Shown: positions 32,140-45,123 of the stretch, piece by piece
Position numbering within the stretch: position 1 is the stretch's first letter
Layout: each line of letters begins with the position of its first letter
Assembly: GCA_946800325.1 (NCBI GenBank)
Contig: OX326957.1
Location: 14,393,591 to 14,457,590, forward strand
Direction of reading: 5' to 3'
DNA from: Luzula sylvatica
Taxonomy: Eukaryota > Streptophyta > Magnoliopsida > Poales > Juncaceae
DNA length: 64,000 bases
The notes under the pieces: generated by a model
Databases searched by the model: none
Told to the model about the DNA's origin: nothing
Seen by the model: only the letters and a program-made list of their open reading frames with translations
Position numbers and translations under genes: made by a program

Positions 32140-34289
32140 GTCTCCCACTCAATTTCAGATCTACCTAAAAGGTTCTCATGCATATCCAATATGCACGATT
32201 TTAGAGAATATATCTCGTGTATCAAATACCAAGCTACGCACATCTTATGTGCCAATTTTATAATCAAGCCCGACTTAGTACGACTCGTTGTGTGACCAGG
32301 TTGGTTCGGTTAACGATGGCAGTAGGCTGTTTCCATAGCACTACAAGCCCATGAGCGGGATCTAGTCACTCCATCATGGCTACCCATGTTAACACGAAGA
32401 ATGATTGTGATCATTGTGCCTATCTCGAATAGCGGTCATTAGTTCTCTTGTTATCGATATCCGTTAATCAAAAGGCATGGTGGTAGTCATCCTTATATTT
32501 TGATTAACTATACTTATTCCTCATTTCCGAACTGATTTAACAAATTCAATCGATATTAACAGTTAATATCATTGACCAAGGCCTTGGTTTTCGTTAATCA
32601 ATTCATCGAGTGGCCAAAGAGATATCTCTTCCTTTCGGAATAAACAATTCCTATCTTGGAGACTCATATTAAATTCCGTGTTTCGGACAATACCCAATGA
32701 TGACCGTTTTAACTCCCTGTTACGGTGAGCGTATGGTCATATCAAAGTATTGTGTTACGCACGTAACGCAATCAATGGTCCCCTCAAGTATGAAGAACCT
32801 AATACCCTACTCGTCGCGAGTCCATCCATAATGACTAAACCATGTCATGGTCTCGCGGCTTCGGTCATATCCAATATATGTCACCTAGCATATATCTACG
32901 TTCCCGATTCGACAAACACCTTTGTCCTATGATTAGCAAAACATAATCATCTCCTCGGCTAACGTACTAGTGTACATGTTCAGTCTATTATCTGATAACG
33001 TAAATGCTTCACTCTTAAGCAAACTGAATCATGACTAGGGATTTTAGAAATGAAACTTTGAGTGTGACGGTTTTGCTGCACATAGTCCTCAACTATGTCG
33101 ACGTCCACACAAGTTCAAATCAGGGTTCATGTAATCAAATTACACAACCCGCACACAGTTTTCATATAAGGTGAATGCATAAAAATTTAAGTAAACAAAT
33201 TTTTTAAAATGCACTCATATGGATTAAGTATTGGGTGATACAACGTTTACCTATGGGTATCTCCATACCCACAACCTGCGAGGACTATCGTATTAGATAA
33301 CTACACTCTACTCTCTTCTTCCTCCTCTAGGTATCTCCATACCCATAGTCATCGCATGATAGTCACGCGCGACTAGAGAGAGCGGTTTTGTAAACGGTTC
33401 CGCACGTTGCCGCTAGTGTTAATCTTCTTAAGGTTTGGAACATTTCCAATACCTATGATCACATCTTTCATAAAATTTCATGGATCAAATGAAATTTCCG
33501 AGTATTATCTAGAAGTAGTTGTGACCTCGGCATTTTTGGCTTGTACTATTGCGTCTCACGCAATACACAACCATAAATTCGATAACTTGTGACTACTCGA
33601 GTTTGGTCATGTATCCTTGATCCATACCGCTTCCTTTTGTGATTAATAACCACAATATACTCCCTCCGTAAATAGAATCATAAATTATTGGTCTTGTGGA
33701 ACCTTTCCACATAACCGTGTTTTCGTTTAAGCAAAACATGTACACACTTTGTGATCGAAAGTCGTGCTACATATTTAGACGTGCCATATTTGGAAACTGT
33801 TGTTGTTATAACTCTTTATAACAAACACGTCTTCCACACCATTATAGATAAAATAAAATCCTGAATTCTTTTGCAAAGTATTCAAGGATAACATTCACCG
33901 CTATCAATACAAATCCCGTTGGGTTTAAAGATACATAACCATTATGTATATATATGTATAACCATTATACATTCACAAGAGTTAGTCTCATGTAATCGCA
34001 TTACATTCAAGCTCGTGTGATTCCCATGGATTTTATTGATGGTGAACTAGACGCTCTATGTGTACGACGTATAGCCACATACATATCATGACAGATATAA
34101 TAGATCCTCACATCAAATGTAAAGCATCATATTATTATTTTTCGCCCTCCTTGATGTCTCACATCGAGCCGTAGAAAATTTCTGTCATTCGACATTTCGA
34201 TTTAACTCCGCCAAGAAGTTATATGTTGAAAACCATTTTCAACAATATGTCGATATACGTGCTATAATATAGAACGAGGAACTTCTTAG
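32140..34289 (-). other. Element B interior, 3' part
   Basis: Polypurine tract (32140-32150), long noncoding 3' region to about 33430, then degenerate RNase H and reverse-transcriptase tail colinear with C 36670-37540. It stops at 'aggaacttcttag', where C is inserted. No readable protein. Confidence 0.7.
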
Positions 34290-35368
34290 TGTTGGGAATT
34301 ATCCCGACCCCGGGCCCGCGCAGCGGATATGAAGGCCCGGTCCGGTTCCCATAATCCAAGATCACGCTTCGATATCGAGGGTACGATGCAAAGTAGGATA
34401 GACGATTACCAGCGTGAAATTGATCACGCACGACGGGTTGATCGCTCTCATCCTTCTCTTCTTTCGGTGTCCCATACCGCACGTCTCCTACCGTTTCGAC
34501 ATGCCTCGGGTTGTCTTCGTGCGTTCCATGCCCGCATGCTTCCACGGCCCGTTACTCGATTACTTCTCCGGTTTGATCACAACGAAGAGCCACAGATGTC
34601 GCTCCTCTACCCGTATCCACCGTGAGTCGTAGCACCTCGGTCGCGGATGCACCTGCCTAGACGATGCACCGGCGAACTTGTGTGATTGCGTTTCGATTCT
34701 CTAGACGGAGAAAACTCTTTTCTCCTCTTTTCTCTTTCTCTCAATCTCTTCGCACTATTTCATCAGGTAATTAGAGTCTCTTAATTTCTGGATTAATTCT
34801 GGATTAACTCCATTAATTTCCTGGTTAAAACTTATCTAATTTGACTTGTTCAACTTCGACTTATGAGAGAGACAGAAACATCCTATATATATTCCATAGG
34901 ATAAGGATGGGCCAAAAGGTATGTATATCTTTTATACACATTTTCAAACAGAAAACTGCATATACTCTTTCCGTAATCTGTCAGAACGAAAATCGTAAAT
35001 TCCTCTGACAGACAATCGACTAACACGAAAGTTGTATATAATCTTATTATCTTTCCAACCCAATTTGGCCCAGCCCAATTGGAGTTCGGACCCGAAAGTT
35101 ATGGCCGTTTTACTGATTGTATGTCAAACTGTCGCACCTTTTCGATATTCCATTAGAACGACACTGATACTTCGCTCAAATGAAATATATTACAACATGA
35201 AAGTTGTAGATAATCTCATTATCTAACTAACCCTATTTTAACCATTCAAATCGGAGTTTCCTACTGAACGTTATACCAATTTTACTAATCTGTTTCGTAT
35301 GCCCACGAACGCGTACGTTCGTTTGTCCTACGTACCATTTAACGATGATCCAAAACTGTATTCCTTCA
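34290..35368 (-). repeat. 3' LTR of element C
   Basis: 1079 bp, TGTTGGGAATTATCCC to ATTCCTTCA on the + strand, followed by the reversed polypurine tract 'gtctcccactc'. It lacks a short block ('acgttggtgactagcccgt') that is present in the 5' LTR. Confidence 0.9.
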
Positions 35369-36670
35369 GTCTCCCACTCAGTTTCAGATCTACCTAAAAG
35401 GTACTCATGTATATCACATATACACTGTATTAGAGAATCCTGCCCGCATATCATATACGCTAAACCCATGCACATCCCATGTGCAAAAACTGGCAATCAA
35501 GCCCGACATTGTACGACTCGTTGTGTGACCGTGTAGGTTCGTTTAACGATGGCAGTAGGCCGTTTCCATGGCACTACAAGCCCATGAGCGGGATCTAGTC
35601 ACTCCATCATGGCTACCCATGTTAAAACGAAAAATGATTGTGATCATTGTGCCTATCTCGAATAGCGGTTACTAGTTCTCTTGTTTGCGATATCCGTTAA
35701 TCAAAAGGCATGGTGGTAGTCATCCTTATGTCTTGATTAACTATACTTATTTCTCGATTCCGAATTGAGTTAACAAATTACAATCGATATTAACTTTTAA
35801 TATCATTGACTCTGGCTAGAGATTTCGTTAATCAATTCATCGAGCGGCCTGAGAGATATCTCTTCCTTTCAGAATAAACAATTCCTATCTTGGAGACTCA
35901 CATTGAATTCCGTGTTTCGGACAATACCCAATGATGACCGTTTTGACCCCCTGTTACGGTAGGCGTAAGGTCATATCAAAGCATTGTGTTACGCACGTAA
36001 CGCAATCCATGGTCCCCTCAAGTTTGAAGAACCTAAAACCCCATCCGTCGCAAGTCCATCTATAATGACTAAACCATGTCATGGTCTCGCGGCTTTGGTC
36101 ATATCCAATACATGTAACCTAACATATATCTACGTTCCCGATTCGACAAGCACCTTGTCCCATGATTAGCAAAACATAATCATCTCCTTGGCAAACGTAC
36201 TAGTGTACACGTCCAGTCTATTATCTGATAATAGAAATGCTTCTCTCTTAAGCAAACTGATCCGGGACTAGGGATGTTTAGAAATGACACTTTAGGTGTG
36301 ACGGTTTTGCAGCACATAATCATCAATTATGCCGGCGTCCACACAAGCTCAAATCAGGGTTCATGTAACAATCATATTACACAACCCGCACACAGTTTTC
36401 ATATAAGGTGAATGCATATTAATTTAAGTAAACAAAAATTTTAAAAGGGATGTATTCATATGGACTAAGTATTTGGGTGATACAACGTTTACCTATGGGT
36501 ATCTCCATACCCATAACCTGCGAGGACTATCGTATTAGATAACTACACTCTACTCTCTTCTTCCTCCTCTAGGTATCTCCATACCCATAGTCGTCGCATG
36601 TCAGTCACGCGCGACTAGAGAGAGCGGTTTTGTAAACGGGTCCGCACGTTCCCGCTAGTGTTAATCATAA
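35369..36670 (-). other. Long noncoding 3' region of element C
   Basis: Colinear with A 5500-6775 and B 32140-33430, with no readable protein in any of the three. It carries the same 'gggtatctccatacc' near-repeat. Confidence 0.6.
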
Positions 36671-36789
36671 TCAGGATTGGAACATTTCCAATACCTACGA
36701 TCACATCTTTTCACAAAATTTCATGGATCAAATGAAATTTTCTGAGTATTGGCTAGAAGTGATTGTGACCTCGGCATTTTTGACTTGTA

Positions 36790-38130
36790 CTATTGCATTT
36801 CACACCATAAACAACCATAAATCCGATAACTCGTGACTACTAGAGTTTGGTCATGTATCCTTGATCCATCCCACTTCCTTTTGCGATTAATAACCACAAT
36901 ATACTCGCCTCCGTAAATAGAATCATAAACTATTGGTCTTGTGGAACCTTTCGACATAACCGTGTTTTCATTTAAGCAAAACATGTACACACATTGTAAT
37001 CGAAAGTCGTGCTACATATATGGACGTGCTTAATCTTTGGAAACTGTTGTTGTTATAACTCTTTATAACCAACACGTCCTCCACACCATTATAGATATAA
37101 TAAAATCCTGAATTCTTTCGCAAAGTATTCAAGGATAAACCTCACCGCTATCAATACAAATCTCAATGGGTTTAAATATACATAACCATTATGTATATAT
37201 TTGTATAACCATTATACATTCACAAGAGTTAGTCTCATGTAATCGAATTACATTCAAACTCATGTGATTCCCATGAATTTTATTGACGGTGAACTAGACG
37301 CTTTATTTGTATGACAGATAGCCACATACATATCATGACAGATATAATAGATCCTAACATCAAATGTAAGGCATCATATTATTACTTTTCGCGCTGCTTG
37401 ATGTCTCACATCGAGCCGTTGAAAATTTCTGCCATTCGACATTTCGATTTAACTCCTCCAAGGAGTTTACATGTTGAAAACCATTTTCAACAATATGTCG
37501 ATATATGTGCTATAACATAGAACGAGGAACTTCTTAGATCTATCATATAGATCTTCACGCTTAATTCATAAGCGGTCTCGTCTAAATCCTTTGTCGTTAC
37601 AAGAAATATAACACAGCTCCCACAAACCTTCATGTGTACACAAAGTTTCCATTCGTTTCGACAATTTTATAACAGTTTATAACTTCGTCCAAACGTATAT
37701 TCCAATTCCGTGATGCTTTCTCTAATCCATCAAATGGATCGTTAAAGCGTGCATATCTTATCCCCGATTCTTATGAATCGACAAAACCGTAAGGTTGTGT
37801 CAAGTACACATCCTTTCATAAAATTTCTGTCAAGAAATTCGGTTTTAACATCCATGTTGACACATCACATAGTCATAATACGCGACCATGGCAAGCAGAA
37901 TTTCGAGAATGTGAAAGCATGGCAACATGCGAAAACGTTTCTTCATAGTCCGACTATGAATTGCTTGAAACTCTTCGCAAAAAGCCTCGCTTTACATATA
38001 TGCATATTCCTATCCATGTAGGTTCTTCATCTTGAAAAATCCACTCACATTTCACGGGTCTAACCCAGAAAGTGATAAAATCAAGTTCTGAACTTGATAA
38101 TTTACATGGATCGAATCTCAGATTTCATGA
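36790..38130 (-). pseudogene. Copia RVT_2 / RNase H remnant, element C
   Basis: The RNase H end reads MFCLNENTVMSKGSTRP then VYDSIYGGEYIVVI (36790-36990), matching copia 'GFVFCLNGGAVSWKS...ADSTTEAEYIA' with the motif altered. Further right are the reverse-transcriptase blocks, including VSG-S-CVIFLV followed at once by TKDLDETAYELSVKIY (37545-37640). The YVDD box is therefore missing exactly as in A. The frame at 37749-38021 is antisense to pol and not a gene. Confidence 0.75.
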
Positions 38131-38249
38131 CACCATGTCATGTGGAATCAACTTTTCATAGCATCCTTGTATGATATCGAATCATCATATGATTTCGATC
38201 TATCATCATTAGCCACGATAAATCCGTATTTACTGGCTTATGATATGGC

Positions 38250-39370
38250 CTACTTGATATACGAAAAATTCCTTTGTGTGTTCGACTTGCGTTCATCAAC
38301 TCTTGATGAAGCCATGTGAACTTTCATCGGTACAATGTTCATTTTCAGATCTCGAACTCTTTCGAGATTTATTCTACTCCCACTAGCCCGCATAGAGATA
38401 AACGGCACCAAGTTCCAAACTTGTGCGCATCTAGTCCTCCTCCAAGAAGGCATCTCTTCGAGCCACGAAAATCTCATTTTCGTCGGGACGTTAGAACTAA
38501 TACCCTTTAGTTTCCTCAAGGAGAAACGAACAATTTTCAGATTTGGGATTGAGTTTAACCGAAACAAATTTCGAAATACACTCACATCCTCAAATCTGTA
38601 CAAGTGACAACTTCGGAACCATTCCGATCCATATCTCATATGGCATCTTTTGTACCGATTAGAAGGTTTATGGTCCATATCTTATATGCAACCATTCATT
38701 AGTGCCGCTGTCTCAAGGGCGTATCCCCAAAACATTTTTGGGAGATCCTATTGACTTATCATTTATCGAACCATGTCCAACATGCGTTCATTTCCTCTTT
38801 TCGGACACATCTCAATGTTACAAATGAAGACAATCGTGAAACGATTCCACAATCATAAATGATCATCAATATTCATAACTCAAACATCGCCTCTTCGATC
38901 CTATCGAAAGGTTTAGCTCAAATACTCGCCTTCTCGATCCTATCGAAAAGCTTTGATTTTCTTGCTTAGTTGATTTTGTATTTCGTTTTGAAACTCTATG
39001 AACCTTTAAAAAATCTCCGTTTCGGTACGCATGAAATAGATATTTCCATATCTACTTTAACTGTCCATAAACATAACAAAATACTGATAGCCTCCTCTTG
39101 CCTCGGAACTTATCGGAACATCATATGTAAATATAATTTCCAATAATTCGTTGGATCTTTCTCCAACCTTTGGAGAATGATGCCCTTTGTCGTTTTTGCC
39201 AAATAAATAAGTATCGCATTAATCAATCAAATCTAATTCGAATGATTCTAGCAATCCATCATATGGAATCTAGATACGCGAATCTCGTTTATATGGCCAA
39301 GACGGCAATGCCAAAAGAAGCAATCAACCTCTTGGTTTAATCCTCCTCGGATTTCACCATTCTTTGAGTC
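38250..39370 (-). pseudogene. Copia integrase / pre-integrase remnant, element C
   Basis: A 142-codon frame (38250-38678) contains ASGSRINLERVRDLKMN, the end of the integrase region. Upstream are GYALETAALMNGCI (about 38670-38730), fragments of the integrase core (38980-39120) and the pre-integrase FGI-RLGHIN type block near 39300. The order is correct for Ty1/copia. Indels match those of A and B. Confidence 0.75.
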
Positions 39371-40405
39371 ATTAGTTTGGACAACTCCTTGTCCGAACTT
39401 TCTGTTTTGGAAAACATTTTCCCAAAATACCCTTAGACATTCATTTCTTTCGATCTCGCCTTTGAATTACAGGATATCCACGCATCTCTATGCTTTGGAT
39501 TCCCCGGACACTCCAAGCATCTCCTATTCAAATTTACATCGCATCATATGCAATTTCGGGATCGACTTATCTATCGAATGCATATGATATTCGGTCATGA
39601 AGATCAAATCTCGTACCATCAACACACGAGTGTTAATGAAAGACCCATAAGGCGTCTCAAAATTACCCTACTCTTGGAGCCGCATCGAACCATTCAACGC
39701 GCTCTAGCTCTTGAAACTATTTCATAAGCGTTGTGTTTTACTTTCATATACACCCGAATTCTCAAAACAATTTTGAGAAAAATGCCTCTATACATGCCAC
39801 CACAAGGCACGTAATATCGTTCGATTCCTTCTTAAAGTTTATCGAACCCGGCTTTCTCTAAAGCCAAAGTCTCGAGCCCCGAATCTACCATTTCCGTGTC
39901 CAACACGTTCCTTTAAGTCTCAGAACTATTCTTTGACTATCATGGATAATCATGGTAATTCCGGCCCAAAAGTCATCTATCATATCGATCTCAACGATAT
40001 ATTTGGTGTTGCTTGAAAACATAATTCTAAATGGATGATGAAAATTAACTCCTAACCATGCGTACTTAATCTATATGCTTATATGATGAATATATGACAA
40101 TGCTATTTTATCGAATCGGTAACCCTCATACCGATACGGGACTCCAAGTCCATAACATTCGAGATCCATATTTTACGATCCTCCGATAAGTGACTATGGC
40201 CGACAAATGAGATCTCGATATTTTAGGTAGGATTAAATCCAATCGTATCGAATACGACTCTCTTTCCTTTATAGAATTTCGGTGATGGATCGTATCCTAT
40301 ACAATCCCAGTTCTGTGTGTGCATTCTATCTATGCCCCGAACTCCAATCTGATTGGCTTGGACGGTCAAGTCACAACCGTATCCAACGTATCATTCAATT
40401 GAACT

Positions 40406-40518
40406 ACTCACGTGCCCGACTATGGCCTGAAACCACGTGAGTTCCCAATTAACGCTTACCACCCGCACCAATATATACAATAGTACGTGCCCGACTATGG
40501 CCTGAAACCACGCACTAT
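40406..40518 (-). promoter_or_regulatory. Leader hairpins 1 and 2, element C
   Basis: Hairpin 1 is 40480-40518 (arms 40480-40489 and 40509-40518); hairpin 2 is 40406-40442 (arms 40406-40414 and 40434-40442). Stems and the 19-base loop are the same as in A, read on the minus strand. Confidence 0.65.
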
Positions 40519-40726
40519 GTCATATCAATCTCGATGGTTGTGGATATGGAAGGCATTTCCATGACATAAATATTATGAGGGATCATGCCATTGCATGTTT
40601 CTAAATTCGTGACATAATCATATTATATCACTATCACAAGATTTTCAATATGCATATGATTTTATTTAGGGAGACTAATTATTCTAAATAATTAATTATC
40701 TTATGTGCTAGTATGTTTTATGCCGA

Positions 40727-41026
40727 TCAAATCGATATAAAGAACTCAAAATTCCGAGTTTCGTAGCCAAAGTTATCGCGAGAACAAAAAAAGCATTCTG
40801 CCAACCAGGGGGCAGTTCGTTCCAACGAACTGGAGTCCGTTCGAACGAACCTAAACCCGTCTTTTAAGGCCCCCGGTCGCATCCCCGCAGCCCCGGATCG
40901 TTTGGAACGAACTGTCCAGTCAGTTCGAACGAACTGGCCCCTGGGGACGCAGAAAATCCTGTTTTCGTGCAGTTTTTCGCCGTTTTTCGCCGTTTTTTGC
41001 CGTTTTTCAAACCTTTTCACGATCAT
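40727..41026 (-). CDS. Leader reading frame (MIVKRF...), element C
   Basis: 99 codons from the conserved MIVK start, running through the CGGC-A repeats and the palindrome region. Composition follows the underlying repeats (RTDWTVRSKRSG...). No domain is recognised; the A and B counterparts differ in length and sequence after the first codons. Confidence 0.25.
   Translation of the reverse strand: MIVKRFEKRQKTAKNGEKLHENRIFCVPRGQFVRTDWTVRSKRSGAAGMRPGALKDGFRFVRTDSSSLERTAPWLAECFFCSRDNFGYETRNFEFFISI
40814..40990 (-). other. Palindrome array and A-run repeats of leader, element C
   Basis: Short inverted motifs: AGTTCGTT-CC-AACGAACT (40814-40831), CGTTCGAACG (40838-40847), CAGTTCG-AA-CGAACTG (40921-40936). 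Next to them is a 'cgtttttcgc' repeat (40970-41010). Same position as the arrays in A and B, but different sequence. Confidence 0.7.
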
Positions 41027-41196
41027 TCCTAGATACTCTCAATCAACTTTTGATCGATCTCTAGCAAATTCCACTTGTGATTTTAACGGAATTTGACATT
41101 CTTTATATGTAACATCATGCAAACGGGTACGAACTTTGATAACCCGTTCGTATATCGAATATACGACTATGATTCGACCCTCGAATCTCAGCGATC

Positions 41197-41208
41197 GCTC
41201 TGATACCA
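41197..41208 (-). other. Primer binding site of element C
   Basis: GCTCTGATACCA on the + strand is TGGTATCAGAGC on the minus strand, one base from the LTR. Identical to A. Confidence 0.92.
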
Positions 41209-41209
41209 C

Positions 41210-42085
41210 TGTTGGGAATTATCCCGACCCCGGGCCCGCGCAGCGGATATGAAACCCCGGTCCAGTTCCCATAATCCAAGATCACGCTTCGATATCGAGG
41301 GTACGATGCAAAGTAGGACAGACGATTACCAGCGTGAAATTGATCACGCACGACGGGTTGATCGCTCTCATCCTTCTCTTCTTTCGGTGTCACGTTGGTG
41401 ACTAGCCCGTACGTCCCATACCGCACGTCTCCCACCGTTTCGACACGCCTCGGATTGTCTTCGTGCGTTCCATGCCCGCATGCTTCCACAGCCCGTTACT
41501 CGATTACTTCTCCGGTTTGATCACAACGAAGAGCCATAGATGTCGCTCCTCTACCCGTATCCACCGTGAGTCGTAGCACCTCGGTCGCGGATGCACCTGC
41601 CTAGACGATGCACCGGCGAACTTGCGTGATTGTGTTTCGATTCTCTAGAAGGAGAAAACTCTTTTCTCCTCTTTTCTCTTTCTCTCAATCTCTTCGCACT
41701 CTTTCATCAAGTGATTTGAGTCTCTTAATTTCTGGATTAATTCTGGATTAACTCCATTATTTTCCTGGTTAAAACTTATCTAATTTGACTTGTTCAACTT
41801 CGACTTATGAGAGAGAGAGAGAGAAACATCCTATATATATTCCATAGGATAAGGATGGGCCAAAAGGTATGTATATTTTCTATACACATTTTCAAACAGA
41901 AAACTGCATATATCCTTTCAGTAATCTGTCAGAACGAAAATCGTAAATTCCTCTGACAGAAAATCAACTAACACGAAAGTTGTAGATAATCCAATTATTT
42001 TCCAACCCAATTTGGCCCAGCCCAATTGGAGTTCGGACCCGAAAGTTACGGCCGTTTTACTGACTGTATGTCAAACTGTCGCACT
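41210..42085 (-). repeat. 5' LTR of element C, truncated
   Basis: Begins TGTTGGGAATTATCCC. It stops at 'gtatgtcaaactgtcgcac', lacking about 200 bp of U3, where a deletion joins it to B pol sequence. The U3 tip including the outer TG is gone. Confidence 0.85.
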
Positions 42086-44080
42086 ATGTCCAAACTTGTG
42101 CGCATTATGTCCTCCTCCAAGAAGGGATCTCTTCGAGCCACGAAAATCTCATTTTCGTCGGGACGTTAGAACTAATACCCATTAGTTTCCTTAAGGATAT
42201 ATGATAAACGAACAATTTTCAGATTTGGGATTGAGTTTAATCGAAACCAATTTCGAAATATACTCACATCCTTAAATCTGTACAAATGACAACTTCGGAA
42301 CCATTCCGATCCATATCTCATATGGCGTCTTTTGTACCGATTAGAAGGTTTATGGTCCATATCATATATGCAACCATTCATTAGTGCCGCTGTCTCAAGG
42401 GCGTATCCCCAAAACATTTTTGGAAGATCCGTTTGACTTATCATTTATCGAACCATGTCATGCATGCATTCATTTCCTCTTTTCAAATACATCTCAATGT
42501 TTCGAAATGAAGATAATCGTGAAACGATTCCACAATCATAAATGATCATCAATACTTATAACTCAAATATCGCCTCTTCAATCCTATCGAGGTGCGTAGC
42601 TCAGATACTTGCCTCCTCGATCCTATCAAAGGGCTTTGATTTTCTTGCTAATTAGTCATTTTTGTATTTTGTTTTTGAAACTCTTTGAACCTTTGAAAAG
42701 TCTCTGTTTCGGCACGCATTAAACAGATATTACCGTATCTACTTTAACCGTCCGTAAACGTAACAAAATACCGATAGCCTCCTCTTGCCTCGGAATCTAT
42801 CGGAACATTTACATCTAAATGTAATTTCCAATAATTCGTTGGATCTTTCTCCAACCTTTGGAGAATGATGTCTTTTGTCATCTTGCCTAATAAATAAGTA
42901 TCGCATCAATCAATCGAATCTAATTCGAATGATTCTAGCAATCCATCATATGGAATCTAGATTCGCGTATCTCATTCATATGGCTAAGACGGCAATGCCA
43001 AAAGAAGCAATCAACTTCTAGGTTTAATCCTTCTCGGATTTCACCGTTCTTTGAGTCATTAGTTTGGTCAACTCCTTGTCCGAACTTTTGTTTGGAAAAC
43101 ATTTTCCCAAAATACCCTTAGACATTTCTTTCTTTCAATCCCGCCTTTGAATTACAAGAACATCCACGCATCTCTATGCTTTGGATTCCCCTTATACTCC
43201 AAACATCTCCTATTCAAATTTACATCGCATCTCATGCAATTTCGGGATCGATCTGTCGAATGCATATGATATTCGGTCACGAAGATCAAATCTCGTACCA
43301 TCAACACACGAGTGTTAATTAAAGACCCATAAGGCGTCTCAAAATTAACCTACTCTTTAAGCCGCATTGAACCATTCAACACGTTCTAGCTCTTGAAACT
43401 ATTTCTTGAGGGTTGCGTTTTACTTTCATATACACCTGAATTCTCAAAACAATTTTGAGAAATTTGCGTCTATACATGCCATCACAAGGCACGTAATATC
43501 ATTCGATTTCTTCTTAAAGTTTATCGAATCCGGCTTTCTCTAAAGCCAAAGCCTCGAGCCCTGAATCTACCATTTCCGTGTCAAACACGTTCCTTCAAGT
43601 CTAAGAACTATTCTTTGACTATCAAGGTTAATTACGGTAATTCCGGCCCAAAATCCATCTATCATATCGATCTCATAGATATATTTGGTGTTGCTTGAAA
43701 ACATAATTCTAAATGGATGATGAAAATTAAACTCCTAACCGTGCGTACTTAATCTATATGCTTATATGGTGATTATATGAATGTGTTATTTTTATCGAAT
43801 CGATAACCTTCATATCGATACGGGACTCCTAGTCCATAACACTCAAGACCCATATTTCCGTTCCTCCCACAAGTGACTTTAGCCTATCGGGTGGGATCCC
43901 GTTATTTAGGTAGGATTATATCCAATCACATCATATGCGACTCTTGAACCTTTATAGGATTTCGGTGATAGATCGTATCATATACAATCCCATTTCCGTG
44001 TGTGCATCCTATCTATGCCCCGAACACCAATTTGATTGGCCTGGACGGTTAAGTCACAACCATATCCAACGTGTCGTTCA
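42086..44080 (-). pseudogene. Element B interior: integrase, pre-integrase and gag-region remnant
   Basis: The frame at 42172-42444 (LPKMFWGYALETAALMNGCI) is the integrase end. Integrase-core fragments lie near 42700-42850 and the pre-integrase block near 42960-43020. Upstream, a degenerate gag region to 44080 has no readable protein. Damage is as in A and C: the same break after ETAALMNGC and the same TCTAATCGG lesion. Confidence 0.7.
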
Positions 44081-44088
44081 AATAAGCT

Positions 44089-44195
44089 ACTAGTGAGTCG
44101 ACTTTAGCCTGGGGCTCACAAGTCCTGATTTAACGCTTGCCACCCTTTCGATAATTACAATATCACGTGCCCGACTTTAGCCTGAACCCACGTGA
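44089..44195 (-). promoter_or_regulatory. Leader hairpins, element B (divergent stems)
   Basis: Hairpin 1 has arms TCACGTG (44163-44169) and CACGTGA (44189-44195) around a 19-base loop. Hairpin 2 has arms GTGAG (44093-44097) and CTCAC (44115-44119), plus three outer pairs after one mismatch. The loop core is GGCTAAAGTC in sense, against GGCCATAGTC in A and C. Stems differ from A and C but stay paired. Confidence 0.6.
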
Positions 44196-44479
44196 AACGT
44201 AACATCAAACTCGGTGGTTGTAGACATGGAAGGCATTTCCATGACTTAAATATTTTGAGGGATCATGCCAATGCATGTTAAATTAATTCGTGACATAATC
44301 ATATTATATCACTATCACAAGATTTGTAAATGCATATGATTTATTTAGGGAGATTAATTATTCTAAATAATTAATTATCTAATATGCTAGAATGTTTGAT
44401 GCCGATCAAATCGATATAAAAAACTCAAAATTCCGAGTTATGTAGCCAAAGTTATCACGAAAACAAAATCAGCATCCAA

Positions 44480-44970
44480 AAACTATTCCGTTATAACTGA
44501 CCAAAGTTCCGTTATAACTGACCAATGTCCGTTACAACGGACCAAACTGCGAATTCTGGATCAAAATCCAGAAACACGTCCGTTACAACTGACCAAAGTT
44601 CCGTTATAACTGAACACTTCCGTTATAACTGACCAGAGTTCCGTTATAACTGACCAAACTGCGAATTCTGGATCAAAATCCAGAAACACTTCCGTTATAA
44701 CTGACCAAAGTTCCGTTATAACTGAACACTTCCGTTATAACTGACCAGAGTTCCGTTATAACTGACCAAACTGCGAATTCTGGATCAAAATCCAGAAACA
44801 CTTCCGTTATAACGGAACACTTCCGTTATAACTGAACTACAGGTCCGTTAAAACCGACCAAAAGGCATCTCCGCATCCTCGTATCATATACAAGGTCCGT
44901 TACAACCGAACTCCTAGTCCGTTACAACGGAACACTTCCGTTATAACTGAACTACATGTCCGTTATAACC
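44480..44970 (-). repeat. Palindromic motif array of leader, element B
   Basis: About 18 copies of a motif like tccgttataactga, some fully palindromic (tccgttataacgga), others with ttaca or ttaaa centres. Part of it forms a 112 bp repeat: the stem-loop 'ttctggatcaaaatccagaa' occurs three times, with its gaattc starting at 44551, 44663 and 44775. Same place as the palindromes in A and C. Confidence 0.85.
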
Positions 44971-45123
44971 GACAATGCGTTTTTCACAGTTTTTCCCAGT
45001 TTTCTTCAGTTTTTCTTCAGTTTTCTGCAGTTTTAAGCAGTTTTTCTGCAGTTTTCTGCAGTTTTTTTTTTTCGTTTTCGCTCGTTTCCAAAACGATAAA
45101 TCATGAAACCTTTTCACGATCAT
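44941..45123 (-). CDS. Leader reading frame (MIVKRF...), element B
   Basis: 60 codons: MIVKRFHDLSFWKRAK as in A, then a lysine-rich run encoded by the repeats ctgcag-aaaa and cagttttt (44990-45070). The conserved start over a variable tail is the only evidence of meaning. Confidence 0.25.
   Translation of the reverse strand: MIVKRFHDLSFWKRAKTKKKNCRKLQKNCLKLQKTEEKLKKTGKNCEKRIVGYNGHVVQL

Larger units (their letters stand above)
34290..42085 (-). mobile_element. Copia-type LTR retrotransposon, element C (nested in B)
   Basis: Minus-oriented and closest to A ('gatccaaaactgtattcc' LTR end). The order is 3' LTR 34290-35368, interior 35369-41209, 5' LTR 41210 to about 42085. It is inserted after 'cttag' of B. 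The right edge is broken: the 5' LTR stops at 'aaactgtcgcac' and continues into B pol sequence matching 38413 of C, so a deletion removed the LTR end, the second target copy and about 870 bp of B. It keeps the best-preserved pol remnants of the family. Confidence 0.87.
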
